Below are positions 9,125-17,735 of a stretch of DNA of 64,000 nucleotides, in pieces (positions within the stretch are counted from its first letter, which is position 1; each line of letters starts with the position of its first letter). This DNA is from Azoarcus sp. Aa7 (GTDB taxonomy: Bacteria > Pseudomonadota > Gammaproteobacteria > Burkholderiales > Rhodocyclaceae): the NCBI RefSeq assembly GCF_014822185.1, contig NZ_QVLR01000010.1, positions 1 to 64,000 of the forward strand. The letters are read 5' to 3'. The notes beneath the pieces were generated by a model. It searched no databases. It was not told the origin of the DNA and saw nothing but the letters and a program-made list of their open reading frames with translations. The position numbers were made by a program, and so were the translations under genes.

Positions 9125-11179
9125 ATGCTCCTGACCGATTGGCTCCACTCCCGCCGCGTGCGCTACCTGCTCGGCGGCACGGCCCTGTTCTTCATGGTTT
9201 TCGCGCTGCTGCGCGGCGCCTTCCTGATCGGCTTCGCGGATTTCGACGCGATGGGCGGCATCGGCAGCGAGCGCATCGTCGAGGCGGTGGGCATCGGCCT
9301 GCGCTTCGACCTGCGCCTCGCGATCCTGATGATGCTGCCGGTCGCGCTGCTCGCCTTCCTGCCGCGCATCAACCTCGTGCGCTGCGGCGTCGTGCGCGGC
9401 CTGTCGCGACTCTACCTGGGCCTCGCGATCCTCCTCGTCCTGCTCGTCTACGTACTGGACTTCGGCCACTACGACTACCTCGGCCTGCGCATCAACTCGA
9501 CCATCCTGCGCTTCCTCGGCAACAAGGACATTTCCGCCGACATGCTGTGGCAGAGCTACCCGGTGCTGAAGATCACCGCCGGCTGGCTCGCCGCCTCGGT
9601 GCTCGTGCTGTGGGCCGCGATCCGCCTCGAACGCCACCTGCTCGACCGCCCTGCGCGCGTGACGCCGACGCTCTCCCGCGCCGCCATAGCCGCCGTCGCG
9701 CTGACGATCCTGGCCCTGCTGGGCCTGATCGGCCGCGTCACCAGCATCAACCCGTCAAACCCCGTGCCGCTGCGCTGGAGCGACGCCTTCGTGTCCGGGA
9801 ACTCCGCGGTCGGCGCGCTGGGCCTCAACCCGGTGATCTTCATCTACGACACGATCCGCACCCCGCAGGAGACCTTCGACCGCGCACAGGTCGCGAAGCA
9901 CTACGAGCTGATGAGCCGCTACCTCGGCGTCACCGAACCCGACCCCGAGAAACTCACCGTCACGCGCCACATCGGCCCGCAGCCGCACCGCCTGCAGGTC
10001 CAGCGCGCGCCCAACGTCGTCTTCGTGATGCTCGAATCGCTCGGCGCGAGCCGCTTGGGCACCTTCGGCAACCCGCTCGACCCGACCCCCAACCTCGACC
10101 GCATCGCGCGCGAAGGCTGGCTGTTCCGCAACTTCCACGTCCCGGTGTCCGGCACCGCGAAGACCGTGTGGGCCAGCATCACCGGTATCCCCGACGCCGC
10201 CCGCGCCGAGAGCGCGACGCGCAACCCCTTCATCAGCAACCAGCACACCGTGGTCAACGCGCTGAAGGAACACCGCAAGGTGTACGCGATCGGCGGCAGC
10301 GCCGGTTGGGCCAACATGAATGCGCTGATCCAGAGCAGCATCGACGGCATCGAGCTGGTCGAGGAAGGCGCGTGGAAGTCGCCCAACGACGACGTGTGGG
10401 GCATCTCCGACCTCAACCTGTTCCGCGAGACCAGCGGACTGCTGAAGGAAGATGCCCGCAAGCGCCCCTTCTTCGCCTACATCCAGACCGCCGGCAACCA
10501 CCGCCCCTACACCATTCCCGCGGACAACGAGGGCTTCGAGATCCGCAAGCCCTCGCTGCAGGCAGTGCAGGACGCGAGCTTCCAGGACGTCGACCAGTAC
10601 AACGCGGTGCGCCTGCTCGACCACAACATCGGCCGCCTGATGGAGATCGCCAAACGCGACGGCTGGTTCGACAACACCATCTTCGTGCTCTTCGGCGACC
10701 ACAACGGCCGCATCAGCCGCCTGCCCTTCATGCCGCCCGCCTTCGAGCAGCTCAACCTCGAAAGCACGCATGTCCCGGCGGTGATCTACGCGCCCAAACT
10801 GCTGAAGCCGCGCGTGTTCGAGGAAGCCGCCAGCCTCGTCGACCTGCTGCCGACCGTCGCCGGCCTGCTCGGCGTCGAATACCGCAACGGCGCGCTCGGG
10901 CGCGACGTGCAGCTCCCCGCGCCCGAAGGCGAGCGTGCCGTGCACGTGATCCTGCGCGAAGGCGCCTTCCCGCTGATCGGCGCCGTCACGCGCAACTTCC
11001 TCGTGCAGATGAACCACGACGGCAGCAAGACCACGATGCACGACCTCGCCTCGAAAACGCCCACCGACAACGTCGCCGACGCCCACCCGGAAGAGTTCGC
11101 ACGCCTGGCCGCACTGGCCCGGGGGCTCCACGAAACCTCGCGCTTCATGATGTACGACAACCGCCGCGCGGCGCAGTGA
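9125..11179 (+). CDS. LtaS-like sulfatase-fold membrane phosphotransferase
   Basis: 684-residue inner-membrane protein with about five N-terminal transmembrane helices (within residues 1-215) and a periplasmic alkaline phosphatase/sulfatase-fold domain. Key features are NVVFVMLESLGASRLG (metal-binding Glu), the candidate nucleophile Thr344 in VSGTAKTVWAS, and LFGDHNGR with the Asp-His metal ligands near residue 525. Relatives include lipoteichoic acid synthase and phosphoglycerol or phosphoethanolamine transferases. The location in an LPS core locus suggests it decorates the core or lipid A with a phospho-alcohol; the donor and acceptor are unknown. Confidence 0.8.
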   Translation: MLLTDWLHSRRVRYLLGGTALFFMVFALLRGAFLIGFADFDAMGGIGSERIVEAVGIGLRFDLRLAILMMLPVALLAFLPRINLVRCGVVRGLSRLYLGLAILLVLLVYVLDFGHYDYLGLRINSTILRFLGNKDISADMLWQSYPVLKITAGWLAASVLVLWAAIRLERHLLDRPARVTPTLSRAAIAAVALTILALLGLIGRVTSINPSNPVPLRWSDAFVSGNSAVGALGLNPVIFIYDTIRTPQETFDRAQVAKHYELMSRYLGVTEPDPEKLTVTRHIGPQPHRLQVQRAPNVVFVMLESLGASRLGTFGNPLDPTPNLDRIAREGWLFRNFHVPVSGTAKTVWASITGIPDAARAESATRNPFISNQHTVVNALKEHRKVYAIGGSAGWANMNALIQSSIDGIELVEEGAWKSPNDDVWGISDLNLFRETSGLLKEDARKRPFFAYIQTAGNHRPYTIPADNEGFEIRKPSLQAVQDASFQDVDQYNAVRLLDHNIGRLMEIAKRDGWFDNTIFVLFGDHNGRISRLPFMPPAFEQLNLESTHVPAVIYAPKLLKPRVFEEAASLVDLLPTVAGLLGVEYRNGALGRDVQLPAPEGERAVHVILREGAFPLIGAVTRNFLVQMNHDGSKTTMHDLASKTPTDNVADAHPEEFARLAALARGLHETSRFMMYDNRRAAQ

Positions 11180-11190
11180 TGCACGGCATC

Positions 11191-11295
11191 GTAGGGCGGG
11201 AGTAGCGTAGCGGATCCCGCCATGCGGCGGACGAACAGGCACGCCGGCAACCCGAAGCACGACCGGCGGGATACGCGGCGCTCCTCCCGCCCTAC
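11191..11295. repeat. GTAG-headed long palindromic (REP-like) element
   Basis: Imperfect inverted repeat between the convergent LtaS-like gene and msbA. The outer arms, GTAGGGCGGGAG (11191-11202) and CTCCCGCCCTAC (11284-11295), are perfect 12-bp complements. Inner segments around 11207-11221 and 11264-11280 also pair partly. The GTAG head and GCGTAGCG core resemble REP elements of the RAYT-associated type. A related element lies at 39692-39792. It could act as a bidirectional transcription end. Confidence 0.7.
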
Positions 11296-11310
11296 AAGAG
11301 CGCGCCAACC

Positions 11311-13119
11311 TTAGCCGGCGGCGGCCCCTTCCCCCTGCTCCGCGAACTGCATCGCATGCAGCCGCGCATACGCGCCGTCGCGCGCGAGCAGTTCCTGATG
11401 CGAGCCGCGCTCGACGATGCGCCCCTGCTCCATCACCATGATCACGTCGGCCTTCTCGATCGTCGACAGCCGATGCGCGATCACGATCGTCGTGCGGCCG
11501 CTCATCACGCGATCGAGCGCGGCCTGGATATGGCGCTCCGACTCCGTGTCGAGCGCCGAAGTGGCCTCATCGAGGATCAGCACCGGCGCGTCCTTCAAGA
11601 GCGCGCGCGCAATCGCCAGCCGCTGGCGCTGGCCGCCCGACAGCATCACGCCGTTCTCGCCGATCTCGGTGTCGTAGCCCTGCGGCAGGCGCTCGATGAA
11701 CTCCGCCGCGAAGGCCGCCTGCGCGGCGCGCTCGACCGCGTCGCGCGGCGCGCCGGCAAGATCCCCGTAGGCGATGTTGCTCGCCACGGTGTCGTTGAAC
11801 AGGGTCACCTGCTGCGTCACCAGCGCGATGTGGCGGCGCAGGTTGCGCAGCGTGTAGTCCTCGACATCCACGCCGTCGAGCAGGATCTGCCCGCTCTCGT
11901 GGTGATAGAAGCGCGGGATCAGGTTCGCGAGCGTGGACTTGCCGCTGCCCGAACGCCCGACCAGCGCCACCATCTGCCCCGGCTCGACAGTGAAGTCGAT
12001 GCCGTCGAGCACCAGCCGGTCGCTGCCGGGATAGCGGAAGCTCAGCTCACGCACCGCCAGCCGCCCGGCGACGCGCTCGCGTTCGACCGTGCCGCGATCT
12101 TCCTCGGGCGGCGTATCGAGCTGCTCGAAGATGCTCTCCGCGCCGGCAACCCCTTTCTGAATCGTGGAGCTCACCTCGGAAAGCTGGCGAATCGGCTTCG
12201 GCAACAAGCCCGCCGCGGTGATGTAGGCGACCAGATCCCCCACCGACGAATCGCCGCGCAGCCACAACACCAGGAACAGCAGCACCGACATCGCTGTGTA
12301 GCTGACCAGCTGCAGCATCGGCGTATAGGTCGCGCCCGTCTTCACCATCTTCAGCTGCTTGCGCGTGTTGTCCTCGCTCGCCGCACGGAAGCGCCGCGAC
12401 TCGTAAGTCTCGCCGCCAAAGCTGCGCACGACGCGGTAGCCGTGGATCGTTTCCGACGCCACGTGCGTCACGTCACCCATCGCCGCCTGGATCTTCTTGC
12501 TCTGCTTGCGGAACTTGCGGCTCGCGCTCGTCACCATGACCCCGATCACCGGCAGGATCGCGAGCATCACCAGCGTCAGCTTCCAGTTCATCCACAGCAG
12601 GTAGCCGAACAGGAACACGATCGTCAGCCCCTCGCGGATCACCACCTTGATCGCATCGGTCGCCGCGCCGGTCACCATCGTCACGTTGAAGGTGATGCGC
12701 GAGATCAGGTGGCCGGAGTTCGTTGCATCGAAATAGCGGTTCGGCAACCGCAACAGGCTGTCGAACAGCGCCAGCCGCAGATCCTGCACGAGGCCCAGCG
12801 AGACCTTGGCGAGGAAGTAGTTGCCCAGGTAGGACCCGAGCCCCTGCCACACCGCGATCGCGACGATCAGCACCGGCACCGCCTTCATCAGCGGCAGCGA
12901 CTCCAGCAGCGGCACGCCGGCGAACAGCGCCGCCTCGGGATTCGAGAGCCCGTCCACGAAGTACTTCAGGATGCCCGCGAGCATCGGCTGGGACGAGGCG
13001 AAGATCAGGAAGCCGACGATGCTGAGCGCGAATGCCGGCACATAGGGCCGCACGTAGCTCAGCAGGCGGACATAGATCTTGAGGCTGGAAGCGGACTGCG
13101 TGTCTTTATGGCGCTTCAA
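11311..13119 (-). CDS. msbA: Lipid A-core flippase, ABC exporter
   Basis: Half-size ABC exporter that flips core-lipid A across the inner membrane. The N-terminal half has six transmembrane helices; the C-terminal ATPase has Walker A GRSGSGKST (near residue 390), signature LSGGQRQR, Walker B VLILDEATSALD and the H-loop IAHRLST. I chose the TTG at 13119 (602 residues) because GGAAG lies nine bases upstream and the length then fits MsbA. An ATG at 13182 would add 21 residues but has no ribosome-binding site and sits just after a TACAAT -10-like box. The gene is divergent from the neighbouring kinase-like gene. Confidence 0.88.
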   Translation of the reverse strand: MKRHKDTQSASSLKIYVRLLSYVRPYVPAFALSIVGFLIFASSQPMLAGILKYFVDGLSNPEAALFAGVPLLESLPLMKAVPVLIVAIAVWQGLGSYLGNYFLAKVSLGLVQDLRLALFDSLLRLPNRYFDATNSGHLISRITFNVTMVTGAATDAIKVVIREGLTIVFLFGYLLWMNWKLTLVMLAILPVIGVMVTSASRKFRKQSKKIQAAMGDVTHVASETIHGYRVVRSFGGETYESRRFRAASEDNTRKQLKMVKTGATYTPMLQLVSYTAMSVLLFLVLWLRGDSSVGDLVAYITAAGLLPKPIRQLSEVSSTIQKGVAGAESIFEQLDTPPEEDRGTVERERVAGRLAVRELSFRYPGSDRLVLDGIDFTVEPGQMVALVGRSGSGKSTLANLIPRFYHHESGQILLDGVDVEDYTLRNLRRHIALVTQQVTLFNDTVASNIAYGDLAGAPRDAVERAAQAAFAAEFIERLPQGYDTEIGENGVMLSGGQRQRLAIARALLKDAPVLILDEATSALDTESERHIQAALDRVMSGRTTIVIAHRLSTIEKADVIMVMEQGRIVERGSHQELLARDGAYARLHAMQFAEQGEGAAAG

Positions 13120-13223
13120 GTTGTGGGGCTTCCGGAAAGGGGATTCGTGCACTGCCGCAAAAACCGGCCTGCACTGCAACATGCGGGTTAAAATTGTACC
13201 TTTGATTCCCGCGGCAGCGCCCA

Positions 13224-13886
13224 GTGACCCCACTCAACCGTGAAGCCTTTTCCGCCTTGCGCAAGGGCGCGACGGTCGTCGAGGCCGACCCGCGCGGCGA
13301 AAAGGTCCTGCGCCTCGCCGACGGCTCCTTCCTCAAGCTCTTCCGCCGCAAGCGCTTCCTGTCCTCGGCGCTGTTCTTTCCGCCCGCCGACTGTTTCCGG
13401 CGCAACGCCGAAGCCCTCGCCGCCCGCAACATCCCCTGTCCGCAGGTGCTCGAGAGCTACGACCTCGACAGCGAACGCAAGACCGCCGTGCGCTACTGGC
13501 CCCTGCCCGGCGACACCGTCCGCAGCCTGCTGCCCGGCCTGAGCACGGACGAGCGCTCTGCCCTGCTGCTGCGGCTGGCCGCCTTCATCGCCCGGCTCCA
13601 CGACGAAGGCATCTACTTCCGCTCCCTGCATCTGGGCAACGTCCTGCTCATGCCCGACGGCACATTCGGCCTGATCGACGTATCCGACATGAGCGTGCAA
13701 CGCGCCCCGATCAGCCGGCACAAGCGCGTGCGCAACTTCCGCCACGTGTTCCGCTACAAGGCCGACACGCGCCTCATCAACGAAGTCGGTGCGCTGCGCT
13801 TCCTCGCACACTACAACGCGGCTTCCGGCATCCACCTGGAGCCGGAGCACATGACCCGCATGCCCAACCTCAACCGCGCGCCGTGA
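13224..13886 (+). CDS. Kinase-fold LPS protein (toluene-tolerance/PA4998-like)
   Basis: 220-residue protein of the LPS-kinase superfamily starting at GTG. It keeps the lysine strand (GSFLKLFRRK) and FGLIDVSDM near the metal site, but the catalytic loop is GIYFRSLHLGNVLL, with Ser where the catalytic Asp is expected and the LHLGN motif retained. Proteins of this kind lie next to msbA and waaL in Pseudomonas and have been called toluene-tolerance proteins. The gene is divergent from msbA and overlaps the 3' end of waaL by 17 bases on the opposite strand. Activity is uncertain. Confidence 0.72.
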   Translation: MTPLNREAFSALRKGATVVEADPRGEKVLRLADGSFLKLFRRKRFLSSALFFPPADCFRRNAEALAARNIPCPQVLESYDLDSERKTAVRYWPLPGDTVRSLLPGLSTDERSALLLRLAAFIARLHDEGIYFRSLHLGNVLLMPDGTFGLIDVSDMSVQRAPISRHKRVRNFRHVFRYKADTRLINEVGALRFLAHYNAASGIHLEPEHMTRMPNLNRAP

Positions 13887-15036
13887 CGCGGCCGCGGTCC
13901 CGATAATAGGCTTCGAGCGCCGGCCGGCCACTTTCGAGCACGGCCATCAGCGTCGGGATCCAGAAGAACACCCAGAGCGGCCTCGGCGATGCGATGACGC
14001 CGGCGGTCGTGGTCAGAACGCCCCCCCATCCCACGAGGGCCACCAGCATCCAGCGCGACGCGGATCGCCACGCCGTCACGAAAAAGATCGCCCCCAGCAC
14101 GCAGAACAGCCCGAGCGCGACGGCTCCGCCGTGATAGAGCATCGAGACATAGGCGCTGTGGGCATGGAAGAACTGCCCGAGGAAACGGTAATCGTCCTTG
14201 CCGCACCCGACCAGCACGCTGCAGTCGGATTCGAGCCGGCGCAACGCATCCATCCAGATTTCGACCCGATAACTTCCTCCGCGCTCGAGCAGCGCATCCC
14301 CGACACCCGAGCCCCACAAGGCCGCAGCTGCGGCAACCGCCAGCAGCCCGCCGACGACCACGAGCCTCCGCTGGACAAGGAAGGCGATCAGGAAGGCGGC
14401 GAAACCGGCAAGGGCCGACCGCGCCTGAAACACGACTGCGCACACTCCTGCCAGCACCACCAGGCCCAGCAGCGCGCCGAGGTAGACCGTACGCGATCGG
14501 TCCTGCAGTCGCGGCTCGACGTGGAAGAGCCACAGGAACACCAGCGAACTCGTCATCAGCAGTCCCGCATACACCGGATTCTCCCCCTGGCCCCACAGGG
14601 TAATGCGCGGCCAGTACTGTTGCGACCAGGCGAGCTGCCCCCACTTGAAGGCGGCAAACGCAAGGAGCGCGGTGCTGACCAGCGCAAACCCCGCGTACGC
14701 GCGCTCCACTCCGGGCCCGCCGCGCTCGAGCATCGCACAGCAGACGAACAGGGCTGCGATGTAGAGGGTGGTCTTGAGAAAATCCGGGTCCGCGAATACC
14801 AGCCATGCGGCCAACGCAGCGTAGGCCGCGAGGAAGGCGGGGGCCACGCGCAGCAGACCGAACGCCGCGCGCGGACGCGCAAGCCACCAGGCCAAGGCGG
14901 GCACGCCCAATCCGATATAGAAGATGTTGTTCGAAGCCTTCGCCGATAGCGGGGTGTAATAGGACACAAGGAATGCGAACAGGATCGCGGAGGCGAACCA
15001 GTTCGCAACGCGCCCATCGTATCGGCCGAACTGCAC
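13870..15036 (-). CDS. waaL: O-antigen ligase family protein (WaaL-like)
   Basis: 388-residue polytopic membrane protein with about ten hydrophobic helices and the Wzy_C/ligase domain. The periplasmic region contains FQARSALAGF and HAHSAYVSMLYHGG, the conserved Arg and His regions of WaaL. It would transfer undecaprenyl-linked O-polysaccharide onto the lipid A core. I chose the GTG at 15036 because GAGG lies nine bases upstream; a TTG at 15051 overlapping the upstream stop is an alternative. Longer readings would overlap the pyruvyltransferase-like gene. O-antigen ligase and polymerase are hard to separate by sequence; the core locus favours ligase. Confidence 0.8.
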   Translation of the reverse strand: MQFGRYDGRVANWFASAILFAFLVSYYTPLSAKASNNIFYIGLGVPALAWWLARPRAAFGLLRVAPAFLAAYAALAAWLVFADPDFLKTTLYIAALFVCCAMLERGGPGVERAYAGFALVSTALLAFAAFKWGQLAWSQQYWPRITLWGQGENPVYAGLLMTSSLVFLWLFHVEPRLQDRSRTVYLGALLGLVVLAGVCAVVFQARSALAGFAAFLIAFLVQRRLVVVGGLLAVAAAAALWGSGVGDALLERGGSYRVEIWMDALRRLESDCSVLVGCGKDDYRFLGQFFHAHSAYVSMLYHGGAVALGLFCVLGAIFFVTAWRSASRWMLVALVGWGGVLTTTAGVIASPRPLWVFFWIPTLMAVLESGRPALEAYYRDRGRVTARG

Positions 15037-15047
15037 GGGAAAATACC

Positions 15048-15854
15048 TCAAATTGCCGGAAATGCGGCGAGCAGACGTTCCTGGATCGCGGTCAGGCCCG
15101 GCCGCGCATAGTCGCCGACCAACTCCTCGATGCCCTTCACTCCTGCACCGGCAAACGCCTCGGGGACGAGGCACGCCGGTTCGTCGATACCGAACGCTGA
15201 GTAGTAATCGACGAACTTGTAATCCGAAATCCGGCCGTGCGAGATGGCAATGCGCCGGTTCGGCACGCCGAAGGCATCCGACACGATCAGGCCGTGCATG
15301 CTCGAGGAGATGACGAAATGGCACTCCTGGATCGCCTTCAGGACCTCTTCCACCGGCCAGTAGACATCGATGACCTTCACGCCCGGAAGCGACTCGGCGT
15401 GGCGCACCACGTCCGCCGCGCGATCCACATAATGCGGGATGAAGCCCAGGGTAAACCGCTTCGCGGGCTTGGCACGGCCGCTCCACCAGCGATCGGCGAG
15501 AAGGCCCGGATCCCCCAGCGCGACCGCCTCGCGCGACACGCCATCCTCGATCTGCTCACAGGTCAGCCTGCCCCGGACTGCGTGGTAGTAATGCCGTGAG
15601 GAATACACGCGCCCGGGCGCATCCGTGCCGCTGCCCCACACATGCAGCCGCCGCGGCACTAAGAAGCGCTTCGCCTTCTGCTCGCGGTTCATGATCGAGC
15701 CGATGGCCATCATGTCGGCCCTGTGGATCGGCGCGTACTCGACGGCCTTGCCCGATGCCATTTCCACGATCAGCGGCGACAGGTAATCCCCGAAATTCTG
15801 CTGCCCGGGATCATCCCGGCCCTTCCCGCGGCACCAATACAACTTGATCGACAT
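15048..15854 (-). CDS. Polysaccharide pyruvyl transferase family protein
   Basis: 268-residue cytoplasmic protein similar to PF04230 (CsaB/WcaK type) enzymes that put ketal-pyruvate on sugars. Supporting features are the N-terminal NFGDYLSPLIVE segment, HVWGSGTD, the LTCEQIEDG/ALGDPGLLAD region, and the C-terminal FVISSSMHGLIVSDAFGVP motif, which is highly typical. The gene lies in a run of glycosyltransferase-like genes behind waaL, so a pyruvylated core or O-unit sugar is the likely product. The acceptor sugar is not predictable. Confidence 0.82.
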   Translation of the reverse strand: MSIKLYWCRGKGRDDPGQQNFGDYLSPLIVEMASGKAVEYAPIHRADMMAIGSIMNREQKAKRFLVPRRLHVWGSGTDAPGRVYSSRHYYHAVRGRLTCEQIEDGVSREAVALGDPGLLADRWWSGRAKPAKRFTLGFIPHYVDRAADVVRHAESLPGVKVIDVYWPVEEVLKAIQECHFVISSSMHGLIVSDAFGVPNRRIAISHGRISDYKFVDYYSAFGIDEPACLVPEAFAGAGVKGIEELVGDYARPGLTAIQERLLAAFPAI

Positions 15855-15888
15855 CCTTAGCGCTCCCTATCCATGCAGCCTACCCGAC

Positions 15889-16845
15889 TCATACGCCCAC
15901 ACGCAGGCGCATCCGGTCCATCCAGGACAAGGGCGGATGCTCGCGCAAGGGCGGCTCGAGCGCCTGCGCAATCCTCTCGCCGAGACGGTCGAAACGGTAC
16001 TCCCGCTCGGCCAGCGCCTGACCGGCTGCGGCAATCCGCGCGGCGAGGCCCGCATCGTCGCGCAGCGCCGCGAGCTTCGCGCTCAGTTCCGCGGCATCGC
16101 GATACAGCACGACGTTTTCCATGTCGCGGAACCCCAGCGCGTCGTTCTCCGCGGCCCCTTGGTCATTGGCGCACAGCACGCAGCCGCAGGCCATCGCCTC
16201 GAAGTTCTTGATCATGTACTCGCCGATTCCGGCATCGGCACCGACGAAGAAGCGGATGCGGTTCAGCGTGCGCAGATATTCGTCGCCGGAAGCCGTCCGC
16301 GTGATCAGAAGCTGCTCGCGCGCCGCGATCTCGTCGAGCATCCGGCGGCGCTCCGTATACACGGAACTCTTCGTGCTGCCGACGAAGGCGAGTTCGATGT
16401 CGCGCTCCAGGCCCAGATTGCGCAGCGTCGTCTGGTCGTAGCCCTTGGGCACGAACACCGCGTCGAAGCCTTCCCCACGCAGTCTCTGCGAAACCGTGAA
16501 GCCGGACGAAATCACGCGCACCCACGGCAGCTGGGCATAGTGGCGGCTGAACTTTCCCTGGTACTTGCCGGGGAAATAGTTCTGGCAGGCGTCATGCTCG
16601 AGGATCACGAGGTTCGGCACGGTGCGGATGAACGGCACCTGGCGGATCTCCTGCTTGAAGCGCAGGAAGAACACGATGCGCTCGTAGTCTTCGACGCGGA
16701 CGTTGCGCCGGAAATAGCGCCGCAGGTTCGCCTGGTCTTCGCGACCGAGCCAGCGCAGGTCGCAGTCCGTGTGCGCCCCGATGCCCTCGTAAAGGCGGTC
16801 GAGGATGACGCGCTGCTCCTTCTGGACCAACAGCAGGACCTTCAT
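15889..16845 (-). CDS. GT-B glycosyltransferase (CgeB-like)
   Basis: 318-residue glycosyltransferase with a GT-B layout. The N-terminal half is variable; the C-terminal half has ELAFVGSTKSSVYTERR, FFVGADAGIGEYMIKNFEAMACGCVLCAN and a terminal helical segment. The KNFEAMACG block matches the donor-binding region of CgeB/Glyco_trans_1_2-type enzymes. The start ATG overlaps the stop of the upstream gene (ATGA). It probably builds the LPS core or O-unit; the sugar is unknown. Confidence 0.78.
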   Translation of the reverse strand: MKVLLLVQKEQRVILDRLYEGIGAHTDCDLRWLGREDQANLRRYFRRNVRVEDYERIVFFLRFKQEIRQVPFIRTVPNLVILEHDACQNYFPGKYQGKFSRHYAQLPWVRVISSGFTVSQRLRGEGFDAVFVPKGYDQTTLRNLGLERDIELAFVGSTKSSVYTERRRMLDEIAAREQLLITRTASGDEYLRTLNRIRFFVGADAGIGEYMIKNFEAMACGCVLCANDQGAAENDALGFRDMENVVLYRDAAELSAKLAALRDDAGLAARIAAAGQALAEREYRFDRLGERIAQALEPPLREHPPLSWMDRMRLRVGV

Positions 16846-17735
16846 GCCGCGGCCTCGACCAGCGGGTGAAATCCCCGTGCATCGACGACCCACCGGCCGG
16901 AGGCGGCCAAGGCCGCGAGCGAGGCTGAGTCGGGAGCCGACAGGCCCTTCCAGGCATGTTTCTTCCACACGACGAAATGCAGGTAGGGGAAGACGCGGGC
17001 GCCGTCGCGATCGCTGGTCAGCCGGCCGCGGTCCCAGAACCAGCGCTGCGGAAAATCGAAACCGCCGTCGACCCACGCGACCTTCGCGTCGGGCGTGCTG
17101 AACGCCTCGATGAATTCGGCGCGTCGATACCAGGGGTTGAGCAAGCGCGGCAGATGCGCGACCCGGTCGGGAAGATTCTTGTAGCGGATGAAGATCCGGC
17201 TGAAAGCCCCTTCGTCGAGCGCATGGTGCTTCTGGTCGGTCATGCGCGGCTGCCAGTTCCGCATCAGCCGGAAGGCCTCGCGCATTTCCCGCGTATTCCT
17301 CACCAGGCAGCAGTGCCCCGAGATGCGCCGTGCGTGGGTCGCGAAAAGATCCTTCCGCGCCAGCCGCTCGGCCGTAAAGTACGCGCGCAGGTCGCCCCAC
17401 ACGAGGTCCAGGTCGCCGAAGGCCCAGAAATCGTAGCCGCGCAACTCCTCGGCATGAATGTAGCCGAAGGCTGGCTTCACGTCGCACAGTTTGTAGGGGT
17501 TCTGCGGCGTGAAGGGGATCCCGAGGGCGCGCGCGACGCGGGCGCAATAATCCTGATAAGAAGTCTCGACGACGCGCACATTGGGCGGGCAATCGGGGAT
17601 CGGTCCGCAGTCGGAAAAAAGCAGCCAGTCCACCGTCGGGTTGGCGCGGCAACTCTCGATGAAAAACGGCATCCAGAACGGCCAGCAGCCAAAATACGGC
17701 ACGACGAAGCAGATCGAGGGCTGCTTCGCGCTCAT
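16842..17735 (-). CDS. DUF6625-like glycosyltransferase-related protein
   Basis: 297-residue protein starting SAKQPSICFVVPYFG, with LLFSDCGPIPDCPPNV, DVKPAFGYI and the GDLDLVWGDL motif. GDLDL is a DxD-like metal/nucleotide-sugar site, which points to a GT-A-type fold. I recognise similarity to the DUF6625 group found in capsule and LPS loci. The ATG at 17735 was chosen because GGAG lies eight bases upstream and it overlaps the preceding stop (ATGA); an in-frame GTG three codons earlier is an alternative. Substrate unknown. Confidence 0.65.
   Translation of the reverse strand: MSAKQPSICFVVPYFGCWPFWMPFFIESCRANPTVDWLLFSDCGPIPDCPPNVRVVETSYQDYCARVARALGIPFTPQNPYKLCDVKPAFGYIHAEELRGYDFWAFGDLDLVWGDLRAYFTAERLARKDLFATHARRISGHCCLVRNTREMREAFRLMRNWQPRMTDQKHHALDEGAFSRIFIRYKNLPDRVAHLPRLLNPWYRRAEFIEAFSTPDAKVAWVDGGFDFPQRWFWDRGRLTSDRDGARVFPYLHFVVWKKHAWKGLSAPDSASLAALAASGRWVVDARGFHPLVEAAA

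Noticed and set aside
11356..13191. Long plus-strand frame of over 600 codons antisense to msbA
   Set aside because: It is antisense to an unambiguous ABC exporter with all ATPase motifs, and its translation is Arg/His-rich without domains.
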